Positions 1-7,561 of a stretch of DNA of 60,931 nucleotides are shown one piece after another (position 1 is the first letter of the stretch; the number at the start of each line of letters is the position of its first letter). The position numbers and the translations under genes were made by a program. Origin of the DNA: an uncultured Alistipes sp. (lineage in GTDB: Bacteria > Bacteroidota > Bacteroidia > Bacteroidales > Rikenellaceae); contig CAAGBI010000019.1 in NCBI GenBank assembly GCA_900768015.1, forward strand, positions 1-60,931. Reading direction: 5' to 3'. The notes beneath the pieces were generated by a model. The model saw only the letters and a list, made by a program, of their open reading frames with translations. It had not been told where the DNA came from and made no database searches.

Positions 1-15
1 TTTCAAGGTTTATTG

Positions 16-100
16 CGGAGAGGGAGGGATTCGAACCCCCGGATCCTCTCAGATCAACGGTTTTAAAGACCGCCGCAATCGACCACTCTGCCACCTCTCC
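16..100 (-). tRNA. Serine-type tRNA with anticodon UUA (potential ochre suppressor)
   Basis: The minus strand folds into a complete class II cloverleaf: a 7-bp acceptor stem (GGAGAGG/CCTCTCC), a short D stem, a 5-bp anticodon stem (GCGGT/ACCGT), a long variable arm (GATC/GATC) and a regular T arm with loop TTCGAAT. The discriminator base is G73, as in serine tRNAs, and CCA is not encoded. The anticodon loop is CTTTAAA, which places UUA (plus-strand bases 64-66) at positions 34-36. Bacterial tRNA-Ser(UGA) has CTTGAAA, so this looks like a G35-to-U change giving a tRNA cognate to the stop codon UAA. A well-formed promoter lies just upstream. It could be a functional suppressor, an inactive relic or a sequence error. 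The tRNA fold is certain; the function is not. Confidence 0.85.
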
Positions 101-106
101 AAAGGA

Positions 107-138
107 CAAAAGTATAGCATTTTTTCTAAACCACCAAA
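107..138 (-). promoter_or_regulatory. Promoter of the UUA tRNA
   Basis: On the minus strand TTTG (plus 135-138) is followed after 20 bases by TACTTTTG (plus 107-114), a full match to the Bacteroidetes housekeeping promoter. It ends 7 bases before the tRNA 5' end, so the tRNA appears to be expressed. The rest of 115-361 shows nothing recognisable. Confidence 0.7.
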
Positions 139-361
139 TATTTTGTAAACTTTTTTTAATCTTTTTTCACGCCTAATGCGTAATGCGCTGTAAACCAAAA
201 AGATGTACGGGTGTGATTTTTTAGTCTTTTTATGCCTTGAATTGGCGCGAAGTGCAGTTTTCGTGGTTTTAGCCTATTTCAGGGGGTGGAAGAAAAGTAG
301 GAATATCTTGTGTTTTCTTAGCGTTTTATCTGCAGAATTTGCAAAAAAAAGGTAATGATGC

Positions 362-390
362 AAAAAAAGGGTTGCCCCGAAGGACAACCC
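362..390 (-). terminator. Rho-independent terminator
   Basis: On the minus strand a 9-bp GC-rich stem with a TTCG tetraloop is followed by seven T. One pair is G-U on the minus strand but would be A-C on the plus strand, so it serves the minus-strand gene ending at 423. Confidence 0.8.
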
Positions 391-422
391 GCTGAATGTA
401 TATAGGTGGAAGATTAAGTAAA

Positions 423-1019
423 CTATTGTGAGACAATATCTGATTTGTCAAGCACCTTATTAAACCACTTTACGCTTTTATAAATAGCCTTCCATACGGC
501 ATTTCTCCAACATTCCGAGCATAAAGAAGCCAGTAGCCAAATCACTACCATGATTTCTAAGAATAAGAAGGATAGGATAGCATTGAGAAATCGTTTGGGA
601 AGGTTGTCTAAAAAGTCATCTATCCATTTTAATGTGACTATATATTTAACTTTCTCAAAAAAGCTCATACAAGACCAAGCACTTGGTTCGTCGTCATCAT
701 CATCCAAATCGTCATCTGATTTATCTTTTACAACTACTTCGTCATCATCATCCTCCGAATCATCTCTCGTAACAGCCTTTTTATTCTCTTTCTTACTATT
801 TGATGAGGCTGACGATTTAGCCAATCTTTTCTCTTTTTCTTCCGCAGTTTCCCATTTGTTAGTGCTAGCTGCAAATGATGCCGCGCCATGTGAACAGCCC
901 ATGGCTTTCAATGTTTTATATATTTCATCATGTGTTTTAGATTGAACTGTAATCATCGTTCCATCTGGGACTTCGGTGCAACTATTGCTCCACTCTCCTT
1001 TGAAATACAACTGTATCAT
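423..1019 (-). CDS. Acidic, membrane-anchored protein of unknown function
   Basis: 198 residues. I do not recognise a family. Residues 1-65 look like a small folded domain, 66-85 are Ser/Lys-rich, 86-111 are dominated by Asp (DSEDDDDE, DDDLDDDDDE), and about 143-167 form one hydrophobic segment (FLFLEIMVVIWLLASLC) followed by a basic amphipathic tail. This suggests a soluble N-terminal domain held near the membrane by a C-terminal anchor on an acidic linker. The gene is much richer in A+T than the housekeeping genes further right, and it lies between a tRNA and a probable small RNA, so recent acquisition is plausible. A terminator follows it; I could not identify its promoter. Confidence 0.6.
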   Translation of the reverse strand: MIQLYFKGEWSNSCTEVPDGTMITVQSKTHDEIYKTLKAMGCSHGAASFAASTNKWETAEEKEKRLAKSSASSNSKKENKKAVTRDDSEDDDDEVVVKDKSDDDLDDDDDEPSAWSCMSFFEKVKYIVTLKWIDDFLDNLPKRFLNAILSFLFLEIMVVIWLLASLCSECWRNAVWKAIYKSVKWFNKVLDKSDIVSQ

Positions 1020-1104
1020 AATAGTTTAGGTTGTTGGTTATCTCGCCTACTCTTTACGGATTTTCAGCAAACTCCCTCTTTACAATTGGATTATGGATAT
1101 ATAC

Positions 1105-1134
1105 AAAAAAAGAAAGTGTGAGGCTTGCTCACGC
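1105..1134 (-). terminator. Rho-independent terminator of the 1.1-1.36 kb transcript
   Basis: On the minus strand GCGTGAG and CTCACAC pair around a 5-base loop and are followed directly by TTTCTTTTTTT. It closes the transcript proposed at 1105-1358. Confidence 0.7.
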
Positions 1135-1358
1135 TTATCTATAAGAAGGTTGTGGAAAAACCCGAACGAAAATAAACGATGCTAATCCCCACACCTGAAT
1201 GATATGGAGATAGAACACACTGAAAAATCAATGTGTTCCCCGCCATAAACAAGCAAGTAGTGAGTGTCATTCGTTCATCCTTCGTTCTTGAAAACTTCCA
1301 CATTTTCTTATAGGACTGCGAAAACACTTTCAATATGTAAGCCCGCACCAAGTGCAAA
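1105..1358 (-). ncRNA. Probable structured small RNA, about 250 nt
   Basis: A -7 box (TACATTTG) lies just upstream and a terminator ends the unit. Between them the minus strand has nested long-range helices: 1305-1312 with 1140-1147 (TATAAGAA/TTCTTATA), extended by 1298-1301 with 1152-1155 (GTGG/CCAC), then 1281-1287 with 1164-1170 (GAACGAA/TTCGTTC), and a hairpin at 1213-1238. The hairpin's one non-Watson-Crick pair is G-U on the minus strand and A-C on the plus strand, which favours a minus-strand RNA. A 72-codon reading frame (1139-1357) covers the same segment, but it would start almost at the 5' end of the transcript and resembles no family I know. I do not recognise the RNA class. Confidence 0.4.
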
Positions 1359-1364
1359 GCGATA

Positions 1365-1372
1365 CAAATGTA
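1365..1372 (-). promoter_or_regulatory. -7 box for the putative small RNA
   Basis: TACATTTG on the minus strand. The -33 element is not clear in the A/T-rich sequence upstream. Confidence 0.4.
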
Positions 1373-1392
1373 AACAATTATTTTGAAAAAAG

Positions 1393-1422
1393 CAAAAAAA
1401 AATAGCCACCATTTTGGTGACT
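1393..1422 (-). terminator. Rho-independent terminator
   Basis: Minus-strand stem AGTCACC/GGTGGCT followed by a run of nine T. No gene ends directly before it; it probably catches read-through from the AraC gene. The stretch 1423-1545 shows no gene. Confidence 0.55.
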
Positions 1423-1545
1423 GTATATGAAGAGGGTTTTATGTATAGAAGGTGGTTGCTCCCCTTAGTGTCGTTAGTGTTCGTTGATGAGGGTGGGGAT
1501 TTATATTTTCAGCTATTACAATAGCATTAGTGTTACATTAAAAGT

Positions 1546-1574
1546 AAAGAGTTCGGTATTGCACCGAACTCTTT
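1546..1574. terminator. Perfect 12-bp inverted repeat, probable bidirectional terminator
   Basis: AAAGAGTTCGGT pairs with ACCGAACTCTTT around five bases. It follows the minus-strand AraC gene. The same core, GAGTTCGG/CCGAACTC, forms the terminator at 15856-15886, so this may be a dispersed terminator sequence of the genome. Confidence 0.55.
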
Positions 1575-1657
1575 CGCATCATGTATGAGTTTTAGTCTAT
1601 ATAAATTTGGGGGGGTAGATACTGATGGACAACCCCATATAATATATATATGTGCGA

Positions 1658-2530
1658 CTATTGCTGCTGTGCGGCCTGCTGTGCCTCGCGAAGCGCGCGC
1701 GCCTCCTTGCGGATCTTGAGCGGTGTCTTCTTGAGGTACTTGCGGCAGAAGAGCGCAAAGTGACCGTGGTTGGTGAAGCTATACATCTTGATGATGCTCT
1801 TAAGAGGCACATTGGTCTCGGTGAGGAGGCGCTCAATCTCGATGATACGCTGCTTCTGCATCCAGCTATAGGGCGTGTCGTTGAACTCCTGCTTGAACAT
1901 ATTGTTGAAGTGCTGAATGCTAAATCCGCAGATGTCGGCAAGCTCCTCTACGGTCTTCACGCGAGGTGCGTTGTTGCGCACGAGCGATGCGAACGACTGG
2001 TTGCGGTCGAAGAGGTTGTAGAAGGTGCGTAGCTGAATCTGTGGGGTGTAGAAGAACTTGAAGATTACGAACATCTCCTGAATCTTCGCACTCTGCAGGT
2101 GGTTACACTTCATAGAGTTCTCGAGGTAGAGACGCACCGACTGCAAGAGCAGGTTCATGGGCTCGTTCATCGCCACCTGAGTGAATTTGTAGTTTATCTT
2201 CTTGATCTTGCCCACAATGCTATTGAAGGGTATCATGTCACACGCAGCGCCTGCAGCGATGAAGTGGGCGCGGATGATCTCCACATCGGTCAATGCAGTG
2301 ATGTCGTAGTGGTATGCGCGGAAGCAGAATACGAAGTGTCCCTCGCGAACGGTGTAGTCGCAACGCTCCTCAGAGTCGATTGTGAAGTCACCCTTGGTGA
2401 GGAATAGTAGGCTGTTGCTGTCGCCACGCTCGATCGCCATCTTCTCTCCTGCCTTCAGTGATATTAACGAGAAACCAGCTTCGGGTTCAAGGGTATAGGA
2501 GTGGCATGTTGCCGGGCAATGATTAGACAT
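1658..2530 (-). CDS. AraC-family transcriptional regulator
   Basis: 290 residues. The last 100 carry the two helix-turn-helix motifs of AraC/XylS proteins: VEELADICGFSIQHFNNMF for the first and, after the linker helix, a second around SIIKMYSFTNHGHFALFCRKY with the terminal TPLKIR. The N-terminal 180 residues would be a cupin-like ligand or dimer domain (motif EGHFVFCFRAYHYD); the inducer cannot be read from sequence. The tail ends in an Ala/Gln-rich stretch (EAQQAAQQQ). It is transcribed alone from a good promoter 54 bases upstream, so its targets are probably elsewhere or itself. Family assignment is firm. Confidence 0.9.
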   Translation of the reverse strand: MSNHCPATCHSYTLEPEAGFSLISLKAGEKMAIERGDSNSLLFLTKGDFTIDSEERCDYTVREGHFVFCFRAYHYDITALTDVEIIRAHFIAAGAACDMIPFNSIVGKIKKINYKFTQVAMNEPMNLLLQSVRLYLENSMKCNHLQSAKIQEMFVIFKFFYTPQIQLRTFYNLFDRNQSFASLVRNNAPRVKTVEELADICGFSIQHFNNMFKQEFNDTPYSWMQKQRIIEIERLLTETNVPLKSIIKMYSFTNHGHFALFCRKYLKKTPLKIRKEARALREAQQAAQQQ

Positions 2531-2583
2531 ATATTTATAGTTTTAGGTTATATTATTACTCTTAAATATCGAAATATTGTTTA

Positions 2584-2613
2584 CAAAAGTAATCAAAAAA
2601 AAATAGAATCCAA
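2584..2613 (-). promoter_or_regulatory. Promoter of the AraC-type regulator
   Basis: Minus strand TTG (2611-2613), 19 bases, TACTTTTG (2584-2591), giving a leader of about 45 bases. Confidence 0.65.
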
Positions 2614-2657
2614 GCATTTTACATGGAAAATATTAATAAAATATGCAAACTTATATG

Positions 2658-2694
2658 TTTTAGGGTCTTTTTAGCGCGCTAAAAGACCCTAAAA
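2658..2694. repeat. Long inverted repeat between the AraC and DUF4435 genes
   Basis: TTTTAGGGTCTTTT(T)AGC and GCTAAAAGACCCTAAAA are complementary over 17 bp with one bulged T and only GC between the arms. It lies after the DUF4435 stop and upstream of the AraC promoter, so it may be a terminator or an operator. No T tract follows the stem apart from the T ends of the arms. Confidence 0.6.
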
Positions 2695-2756
2695 CAATTG
2701 TCGTAGAATATTTTATTTTGTGGGTAAGTCTCGAGGGAATGAGCCTCTGTGGTGGG

Positions 2757-3824
2757 TTATGGTTCGAAGTTGCAACGCAGCATCACTTCGGCGGGTTGCT
2801 CGGCCTTGATGCGGCCAATCATCACATCGAGGTACTCCTGAATATCATCTCTCAGGCGCTTGTAGAGCGGGCACGAGGTGTAGTTCTCGTTGTCGAGCAG
2901 CACATCGCGTATCGAGCGCAGGGTGTTGGTGTAGTTCTGCAACTCGTTTTTGAGCGCTACGCCCTCGACCTTCGAGCCGTTAATCTTGGCCACGGAGAGC
3001 TGGCGTAGCTTGTCGCACACGGCCGAAAGTAGTGGCATCGTGACATTATCCATAAGTGTGTGGCCGTGCATAAAGAGGTAGCAGTTATCGCGCTCTACGC
3101 CTCGCTTATTTAGCTGAGCACCAAGTGCTTCAACGGCCTCGCACATAGTGGGGTTATCTTTTTCAAGGGCAAGGCGTCGGCGCTCCACATTGCGCTGCAA
3201 CCAGGCAAGCGTGCCCTCGCCATTGTGGCGTATGTCGACATAGCCCAGGCGCACCGCAGCGCGGAACTCGGCAAGCGTGAAGACGCTCTCGGTGGAGTGG
3301 CGCGCAGAGTAAACATACCACAAAAATAGCGGGTATATAATATTTGAGTATGCCTCCATGAAGCGCACGAAGTCGAAGATGCGGGTGTCATTTTTTGTCG
3401 CCTTCACGCAGACATTGCGTAGCGATGGGGCGTAGCATAGGTAGTTCTCCGTGGCGTAGGTGTAGGTGTGGAACATGTTGTCGGCATTGAGAATCTTTGC
3501 CGACTGCTCCGTCTCGCCCGCAAAGAGGTAGTCGAAGTCGGAGTCTACGCACAGGAGCACGCTCTCCTTCTCGGTGCGGTTGAGCATCGACATAAGCACC
3601 TTCTTACCCTTGGGTAGGTCGTCGCGGTTGGGCACCGAAATCTCGAAGCGCAGGTAGGGGTTGCGGAAGTGGTCGAATATGCCACGCCAGAAGGCTACAT
3701 CCTCATATCCCTCGACATATACATGTACAAGGTGTCGGTCATCTTCGGGCGGAAGAATCTCGGGTAGCTGCATTGGGTTGTATGCCGTGAGGTCGCGGCG
3801 GCGATGTCTCTTCTTCTGTTTCAT
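2757..3824 (-). CDS. DUF4435 protein (TOPRIM-type nuclease domain, AriB-like), orphan
   Basis: 355 residues. Near residue 34 is VYVEGYEDVAFW and near 92 LLCVDSDFDYL: a conserved Glu in a strand-turn followed by an Asp-x-Asp-x-Asp strand, the acidic metal-binding pattern of TOPRIM domains as found in DUF4435. DUF4435 is the effector (AriB) of the PARIS anti-phage system, where it works with the ATPase AriA, and is related to the nuclease half of OLD proteins. No ATPase gene adjoins it here, so it is either a stand-alone member or acts with a distant partner. The N-terminus is strongly basic (KQKKRHRRR). It diverges from the SUI1 gene across about 56 bases. Confidence 0.75.
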   Translation of the reverse strand: MKQKKRHRRRDLTAYNPMQLPEILPPEDDRHLVHVYVEGYEDVAFWRGIFDHFRNPYLRFEISVPNRDDLPKGKKVLMSMLNRTEKESVLLCVDSDFDYLFAGETEQSAKILNADNMFHTYTYATENYLCYAPSLRNVCVKATKNDTRIFDFVRFMEAYSNIIYPLFLWYVYSARHSTESVFTLAEFRAAVRLGYVDIRHNGEGTLAWLQRNVERRRLALEKDNPTMCEAVEALGAQLNKRGVERDNCYLFMHGHTLMDNVTMPLLSAVCDKLRQLSVAKINGSKVEGVALKNELQNYTNTLRSIRDVLLDNENYTSCPLYKRLRDDIQEYLDVMIGRIKAEQPAEVMLRCNFEP

Positions 3825-3848
3825 AGCGTAAAGTTACAAAATTTTTGC

Positions 3849-3856
3849 TATCTTTG
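3849..3856 (+). promoter_or_regulatory. -7 box of the SUI1 gene
   Basis: TATCTTTG, 25 bases before the ATG at 3881. The -33 element is not obvious. Confidence 0.5.
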
Positions 3857-3880
3857 ACACACGAACCTAAATTTATTATT

Positions 3881-4222
3881 ATGGCAAGCGACTGGAAGGA
3901 TAGACTGGGCGTAGTTTTTTCTACAAACCCCGACTTTGCATATAACACCGCGGAGGAGGCTGAGGCCGTGACCCTCGACCCCTCGAAGCAGAACCTTAAA
4001 ATATGGCTCGATAGGCTTAAGGGTGGCCGCGTGGCAACTGTCGTGCGTGGCTTCGTGGGTAGCTCGGACGACCTCGCGGAGCTGGGCAAGGAGCTTAAGA
4101 AGAGTTGTGGCGTGGGTGGCACGGCTAAGGATGGCGAGATTATCATCCAGGGTGACCACCGCGACCGCGTTGTGGAGCTGCTCACCAAGGCGGGATACAA
4201 ATGTAAAAAGGCGGGAGGATAG
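3881..4222 (+). CDS. SUI1/YciH-family translation factor
   Basis: 113 residues with a basic C-terminal SUI1 fold: GGRVATVVRGFVG, then SCGVGGTAKDGEIIIQGDHRD, the loop-strand signature shared by eukaryotic eIF1 and bacterial YciH. The 45 residues before it (PSKQNLKIWLDR) are the variable N-terminal part. Bacterial members are thought to influence start-codon fidelity but are not essential. I chose the ATG at 3881 because the -7 box at 3849-3856 would lie inside any longer form. It ends in TAG eight sense codons before the next gene, in the same frame. Confidence 0.88.
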   Translation: MASDWKDRLGVVFSTNPDFAYNTAEEAEAVTLDPSKQNLKIWLDRLKGGRVATVVRGFVGSSDDLAELGKELKKSCGVGGTAKDGEIIIQGDHRDRVVELLTKAGYKCKKAGG

Positions 4223-4246
4223 CCTGTATATAAGGACTTTATATCA

Positions 4247-4786
4247 ATGCGTATGAGGATATTTAGGCAAGCATATCTCGCGATTATCCTTGCAATATTT
4301 GCTGTTGGATGCGGTACTGTGATTGAGGGCTTTCCTTCGCATGAGGAGTCATCAATCGTCGTTGTGGGCGACCATGCTCCCGACTTTACGGCTACGACTA
4401 TCGGTGGGCAGAGCATCACGCTCTCGGCTCTGCAGGGCGAGGAGGTGCTCCTTGTGCTATTTTCGCACGAGTGCCCCGATTGCAAGATGTTTCTCGATGA
4501 TATGCAGGCGGCAAAGGCGGAGTTTGACGAGTTGGGCGTGGTCATACTCCTTGTTGCGCGCGATGGCGAGGAGAGTGATGTGGTAGCCTATATGAGTGAG
4601 AATGGCTATGAGTTCGATGTTGTGGCAGACCCTGACCGCGCGATATATAACCTCTACGCCACGACCTATGTGCCACGCACCTATCTTATTGATAAGGAGG
4701 GATATGTGGTATATGCTACGGTGGAGTATAAGCCGAATTATGTAAAAGATGTATTGGAGAGGCAGAAGAGCGATAGTCGCAGCTAA
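4247..4786 (+). CDS. Thioredoxin-like lipoprotein (TlpA/redoxin family)
   Basis: 179 residues. A lipoprotein signal (IILAIFAVGC) places it on the periplasmic side of a membrane. The mature part has the redoxin start APDFTATTIGGQSITLSAL, an active-site CPDC near residue 77 in FSHECPDCKMF, and the cis-proline loop TTYVPRTYLID. It would reduce or exchange disulfides of envelope proteins. The Pro-Asp between the cysteines is less common than the CPPC or CxPC of standard TlpA. Probably co-transcribed with the SUI1 gene 24 bases upstream; the gene pair itself gives no substrate. A second ATG lies two codons in. Confidence 0.85.
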   Translation: MRMRIFRQAYLAIILAIFAVGCGTVIEGFPSHEESSIVVVGDHAPDFTATTIGGQSITLSALQGEEVLLVLFSHECPDCKMFLDDMQAAKAEFDELGVVILLVARDGEESDVVAYMSENGYEFDVVADPDRAIYNLYATTYVPRTYLIDKEGYVVYATVEYKPNYVKDVLERQKSDSRS

Positions 4787-4848
4787 GCCCCATTATTAAA
4801 TCATGGGGCTATTGGAGCTATCTGGGGCTCTATTAAATAGTAAAAAGT

Positions 4849-4888
4849 AAAGCGGAGGATGTGCATAATTGGCTCATCCTCCGCTTTT
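4849..4888. terminator. Bidirectional terminator between convergent genes
   Basis: A 13-bp perfect stem (AAAGCGGAGGATG/CATCCTCCGCTTT), A-rich on the left and T-rich on the right, lies between the redoxin gene and clpB. Confidence 0.85.
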
Positions 4889-4889
4889 G

Positions 4890-7493
4890 CTAATTAGTAA
4901 ATTTAAGACTCTCTCCCTCGGCCTCTATGCGAATAGGTGCCTCTCGGTTGACCTTGTTTGCCAAGATCTGTTTCGACAGAGCATTGACAACCTCTCGCTG
5001 AAGCACTCGCTTCACGGGGCGGGCTCCGAATAGAGGGTCGTAGCCCCAGCGGGCAATCAACTCCCTGGCAGCAGGGCTATACTCCAACTTGATGCCGTTC
5101 TGACTGAGCATGTGGCTGATGATACCCATCTGTATATCCACAATCTGCTCTATGTTGCTGCGAGTTAGAGGCTCAAACATAACTATCTCATCTATACGAT
5201 TAAGGAACTCGGGCTTAAGGTGCATCTTTAGCATCTCGATGACATCCTGACGAGTGCGCTCTATGGTTTCTGCCGAGAGGGTATCGCTGTCGAAGGCCTT
5301 AGAGAAATTCTCCTGGATAATCTGCGAGCCCATGTTCGAGGTCATGATGATTATCGTGTTGCGGAAGTCCACAACCCTGCCTTTGTTATCCGTCAGACGG
5401 CCATCATCGAGAACCTGTAGCAGGATGTTAAAGACATCTGGATGTGCCTTCTCTATCTCATCCAACAAGACCACCGAGTAGGGCTTGCGGCGTACAGCCT
5501 CGGTAAGCTGTCCTCCCTCGTCGTAGCCGACATATCCTGGAGGCGCTCCTACCAAGCGTGATACGCTATGACGCTCCTGATACTCGCTCATGTCTATGCG
5601 TGTCATCATGGAGTCGTCGTTAAAGAGAAACTCTGCCAACGCCTTAGCCAGCTCGGTCTTACCGACACCTGTTGTGCCAAGGAAGATGAACGAGCCTATC
5701 GGACGACGCATATCACTAAGTCCGGCGCGTGATCGTCGTACGGCATCTGATATAACCTCTATCGCGTGGTGCTGTCCGACAACCCTGCGGTGCAACTCCT
5801 CCTCCATAGAGAGTAGCTTCTCGCTCTCGGATGCCAGCATGCGCTGTACGGGGATGCCAGTCCAGCGAGCTACAACCTCGGCAATATCTTGTGCATCGAC
5901 CTCCTCCTTTATCATCGCCGTGCCCGATGCTGTTATCAAATTCAGCTCCTCCTGCAACGCCTTTATTCTCTGCTCGCACTCCGCAATCTTGCCGTAGCGT
6001 ATCTCTGCCACACGACCATAGTCGCCACTGCGCTCAGCCTGTTGAGCCTCCACCTTTAGGTGCTCTATGGTATCCTTATTACTCTGGATGTTATGCAATA
6101 TGTCGCGCTCGCCCTGCCACTTGGCCCTCAGCGCAGACTCCTTGCTGTGCAGCTCCTCGATGTCGCGCGTAAGCATCTCTATGCGCTGCTCATCCTTCTC
6201 GCGACGAATAGCCTCTCGCTCAATCTCCAGTTGACGAATACGGCGGTCGAGGTTATCTATCTCCTCGGGCACAGAGTTCATCTCCAGACGTAGGTGTGCC
6301 GCCGCTTCGTCAACCAGGTCGATAGCCTTGTCGGGCAGAAAACGCGATGTTATGTAGCGGTGCGACAACTCCACAGCCGCCACTATAGCCTCATCCTTGA
6401 TGCGTACATGGTGGTGCGACTCGTATCGCTCCTTCAAACCACGCATAATGGAAATAGCATCCTCGGTTGTTGGCTCATCCACCATCACCTTCTGGAAACG
6501 ACGCTCCAGGGCCTTGTCCTGCTCGAAATACTTCTGATACTCGTCGAGTGTCGTAGCGCCTATCGTGCGCAACTCGCCACGCGCCAATGCTGGCTTTAGG
6601 ATGTTGGCTGCATCCATAGCTCCGCTCGACTTACCTGCGCCCACCAAGGTGTGAATCTCATCAATGAAGAGTAGTATCTCGCCGTCGCTCGCTATGACCT
6701 CCTGCACAACGCCCTTCAATCGCTCCTCAAACTCACCCTGATATTTGGCTCCCGCAATCAACGCTCCCATATCGAGCGAGAAGATAAGCTTCGACTTTAG
6801 GGTCTCGGGGACATCGCCGTTAACTATACGGTGGGCGATGCCCTCAGCGATGGCGGTCTTACCTACGCCCGCCTCGCCAACAAGTATAGGGTTGTTCTTT
6901 GTACGACGCGATAATATCTGCAATACGCGGCGAATCTCATCATCGCGGCCAATCACGGGGTCAAGCTTGCCATTGCGGGCCATCTCGTTAAGGTTGATGG
7001 CATACTTACCCAGAGCGTTAAACTCCTGGGATTGGGTCTGTGAGTCTACTGTTGCTCCCTTACGGAATGTGCGTATTGCCTCAATAAGCTCTCGCTCTGT
7101 TGCTCCTTGTCGCTTAAGGATGTCGGCGGCGCTGCCACGCTCGGCAACAAGGGCCAAAAGAAGATGCTCCACCGAAGCGTATTTATCGTTAAACTTACGG
7201 GTGAAGTCTATTGCTCGCTGCACCACCTTAGATGTGTCGGGAGAGAAGTAGTTCTCGCCTGTGGCACCCACAACTTTTGCTAATGAGCCTACGGCCTGTT
7301 CCACCTCTTGGCGTAGTGAGCGTGTCGAAACACCCACTCTGCCTAACAAAAATGAGGAAAGCGAGTCCTCCTCGCGAATAAGCCCGAGGAGTAGGTGCAA
7401 CGGCTCTACGGCCTGCTGCTGTCGCTCTGCGGCAATGGCTATTGCGCCCTGCAACGCCTCTTGCGCCTTGATTGTTAAAGAATTGATGTTCAT
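4890..7493 (-). CDS. clpB: ClpB disaggregase (Hsp100)
   Basis: 867 residues, the usual ClpB length. Domains in order: Clp N-terminal repeat domain (1-145), first AAA+ ATPase with Walker A GEAGVGKTA near 206 and LFIDEIHTLVGAG as Walker B, the coiled-coil M domain (roughly 410-530), and second AAA+ with GTTGVGKTE, LLDEIEKAHPDV and the C-terminal small domain. With DnaK it pulls proteins out of aggregates in an ATP-driven hexamer. The start is set at MNINSLTIKAQEAL, where the conserved N domain begins; an open frame continues 44 codons upstream but contains the palindromic leader. Stop TAG. Control is probably through the palindromes at 7562-7628. Confidence 0.97.
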   Translation of the reverse strand: MNINSLTIKAQEALQGAIAIAAERQQQAVEPLHLLLGLIREEDSLSSFLLGRVGVSTRSLRQEVEQAVGSLAKVVGATGENYFSPDTSKVVQRAIDFTRKFNDKYASVEHLLLALVAERGSAADILKRQGATERELIEAIRTFRKGATVDSQTQSQEFNALGKYAINLNEMARNGKLDPVIGRDDEIRRVLQILSRRTKNNPILVGEAGVGKTAIAEGIAHRIVNGDVPETLKSKLIFSLDMGALIAGAKYQGEFEERLKGVVQEVIASDGEILLFIDEIHTLVGAGKSSGAMDAANILKPALARGELRTIGATTLDEYQKYFEQDKALERRFQKVMVDEPTTEDAISIMRGLKERYESHHHVRIKDEAIVAAVELSHRYITSRFLPDKAIDLVDEAAAHLRLEMNSVPEEIDNLDRRIRQLEIEREAIRREKDEQRIEMLTRDIEELHSKESALRAKWQGERDILHNIQSNKDTIEHLKVEAQQAERSGDYGRVAEIRYGKIAECEQRIKALQEELNLITASGTAMIKEEVDAQDIAEVVARWTGIPVQRMLASESEKLLSMEEELHRRVVGQHHAIEVISDAVRRSRAGLSDMRRPIGSFIFLGTTGVGKTELAKALAEFLFNDDSMMTRIDMSEYQERHSVSRLVGAPPGYVGYDEGGQLTEAVRRKPYSVVLLDEIEKAHPDVFNILLQVLDDGRLTDNKGRVVDFRNTIIIMTSNMGSQIIQENFSKAFDSDTLSAETIERTRQDVIEMLKMHLKPEFLNRIDEIVMFEPLTRSNIEQIVDIQMGIISHMLSQNGIKLEYSPAARELIARWGYDPLFGARPVKRVLQREVVNALSKQILANKVNREAPIRIEAEGESLKFTN

Positions 7494-7561
7494 AGTTTTT
7501 AATACTTTTGTGTTTGAATAGGGTGGGAGCAAAACCTCTGCCACTCCATCTATTCTTCGTT

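Noticed and set aside
1139..1357. 72-codon minus-strand frame as a protein gene
   Set aside because: It would start almost at the transcript 5' end, resembles nothing known, and the same bases form long complementary helices; kept as a small-RNA candidate instead.
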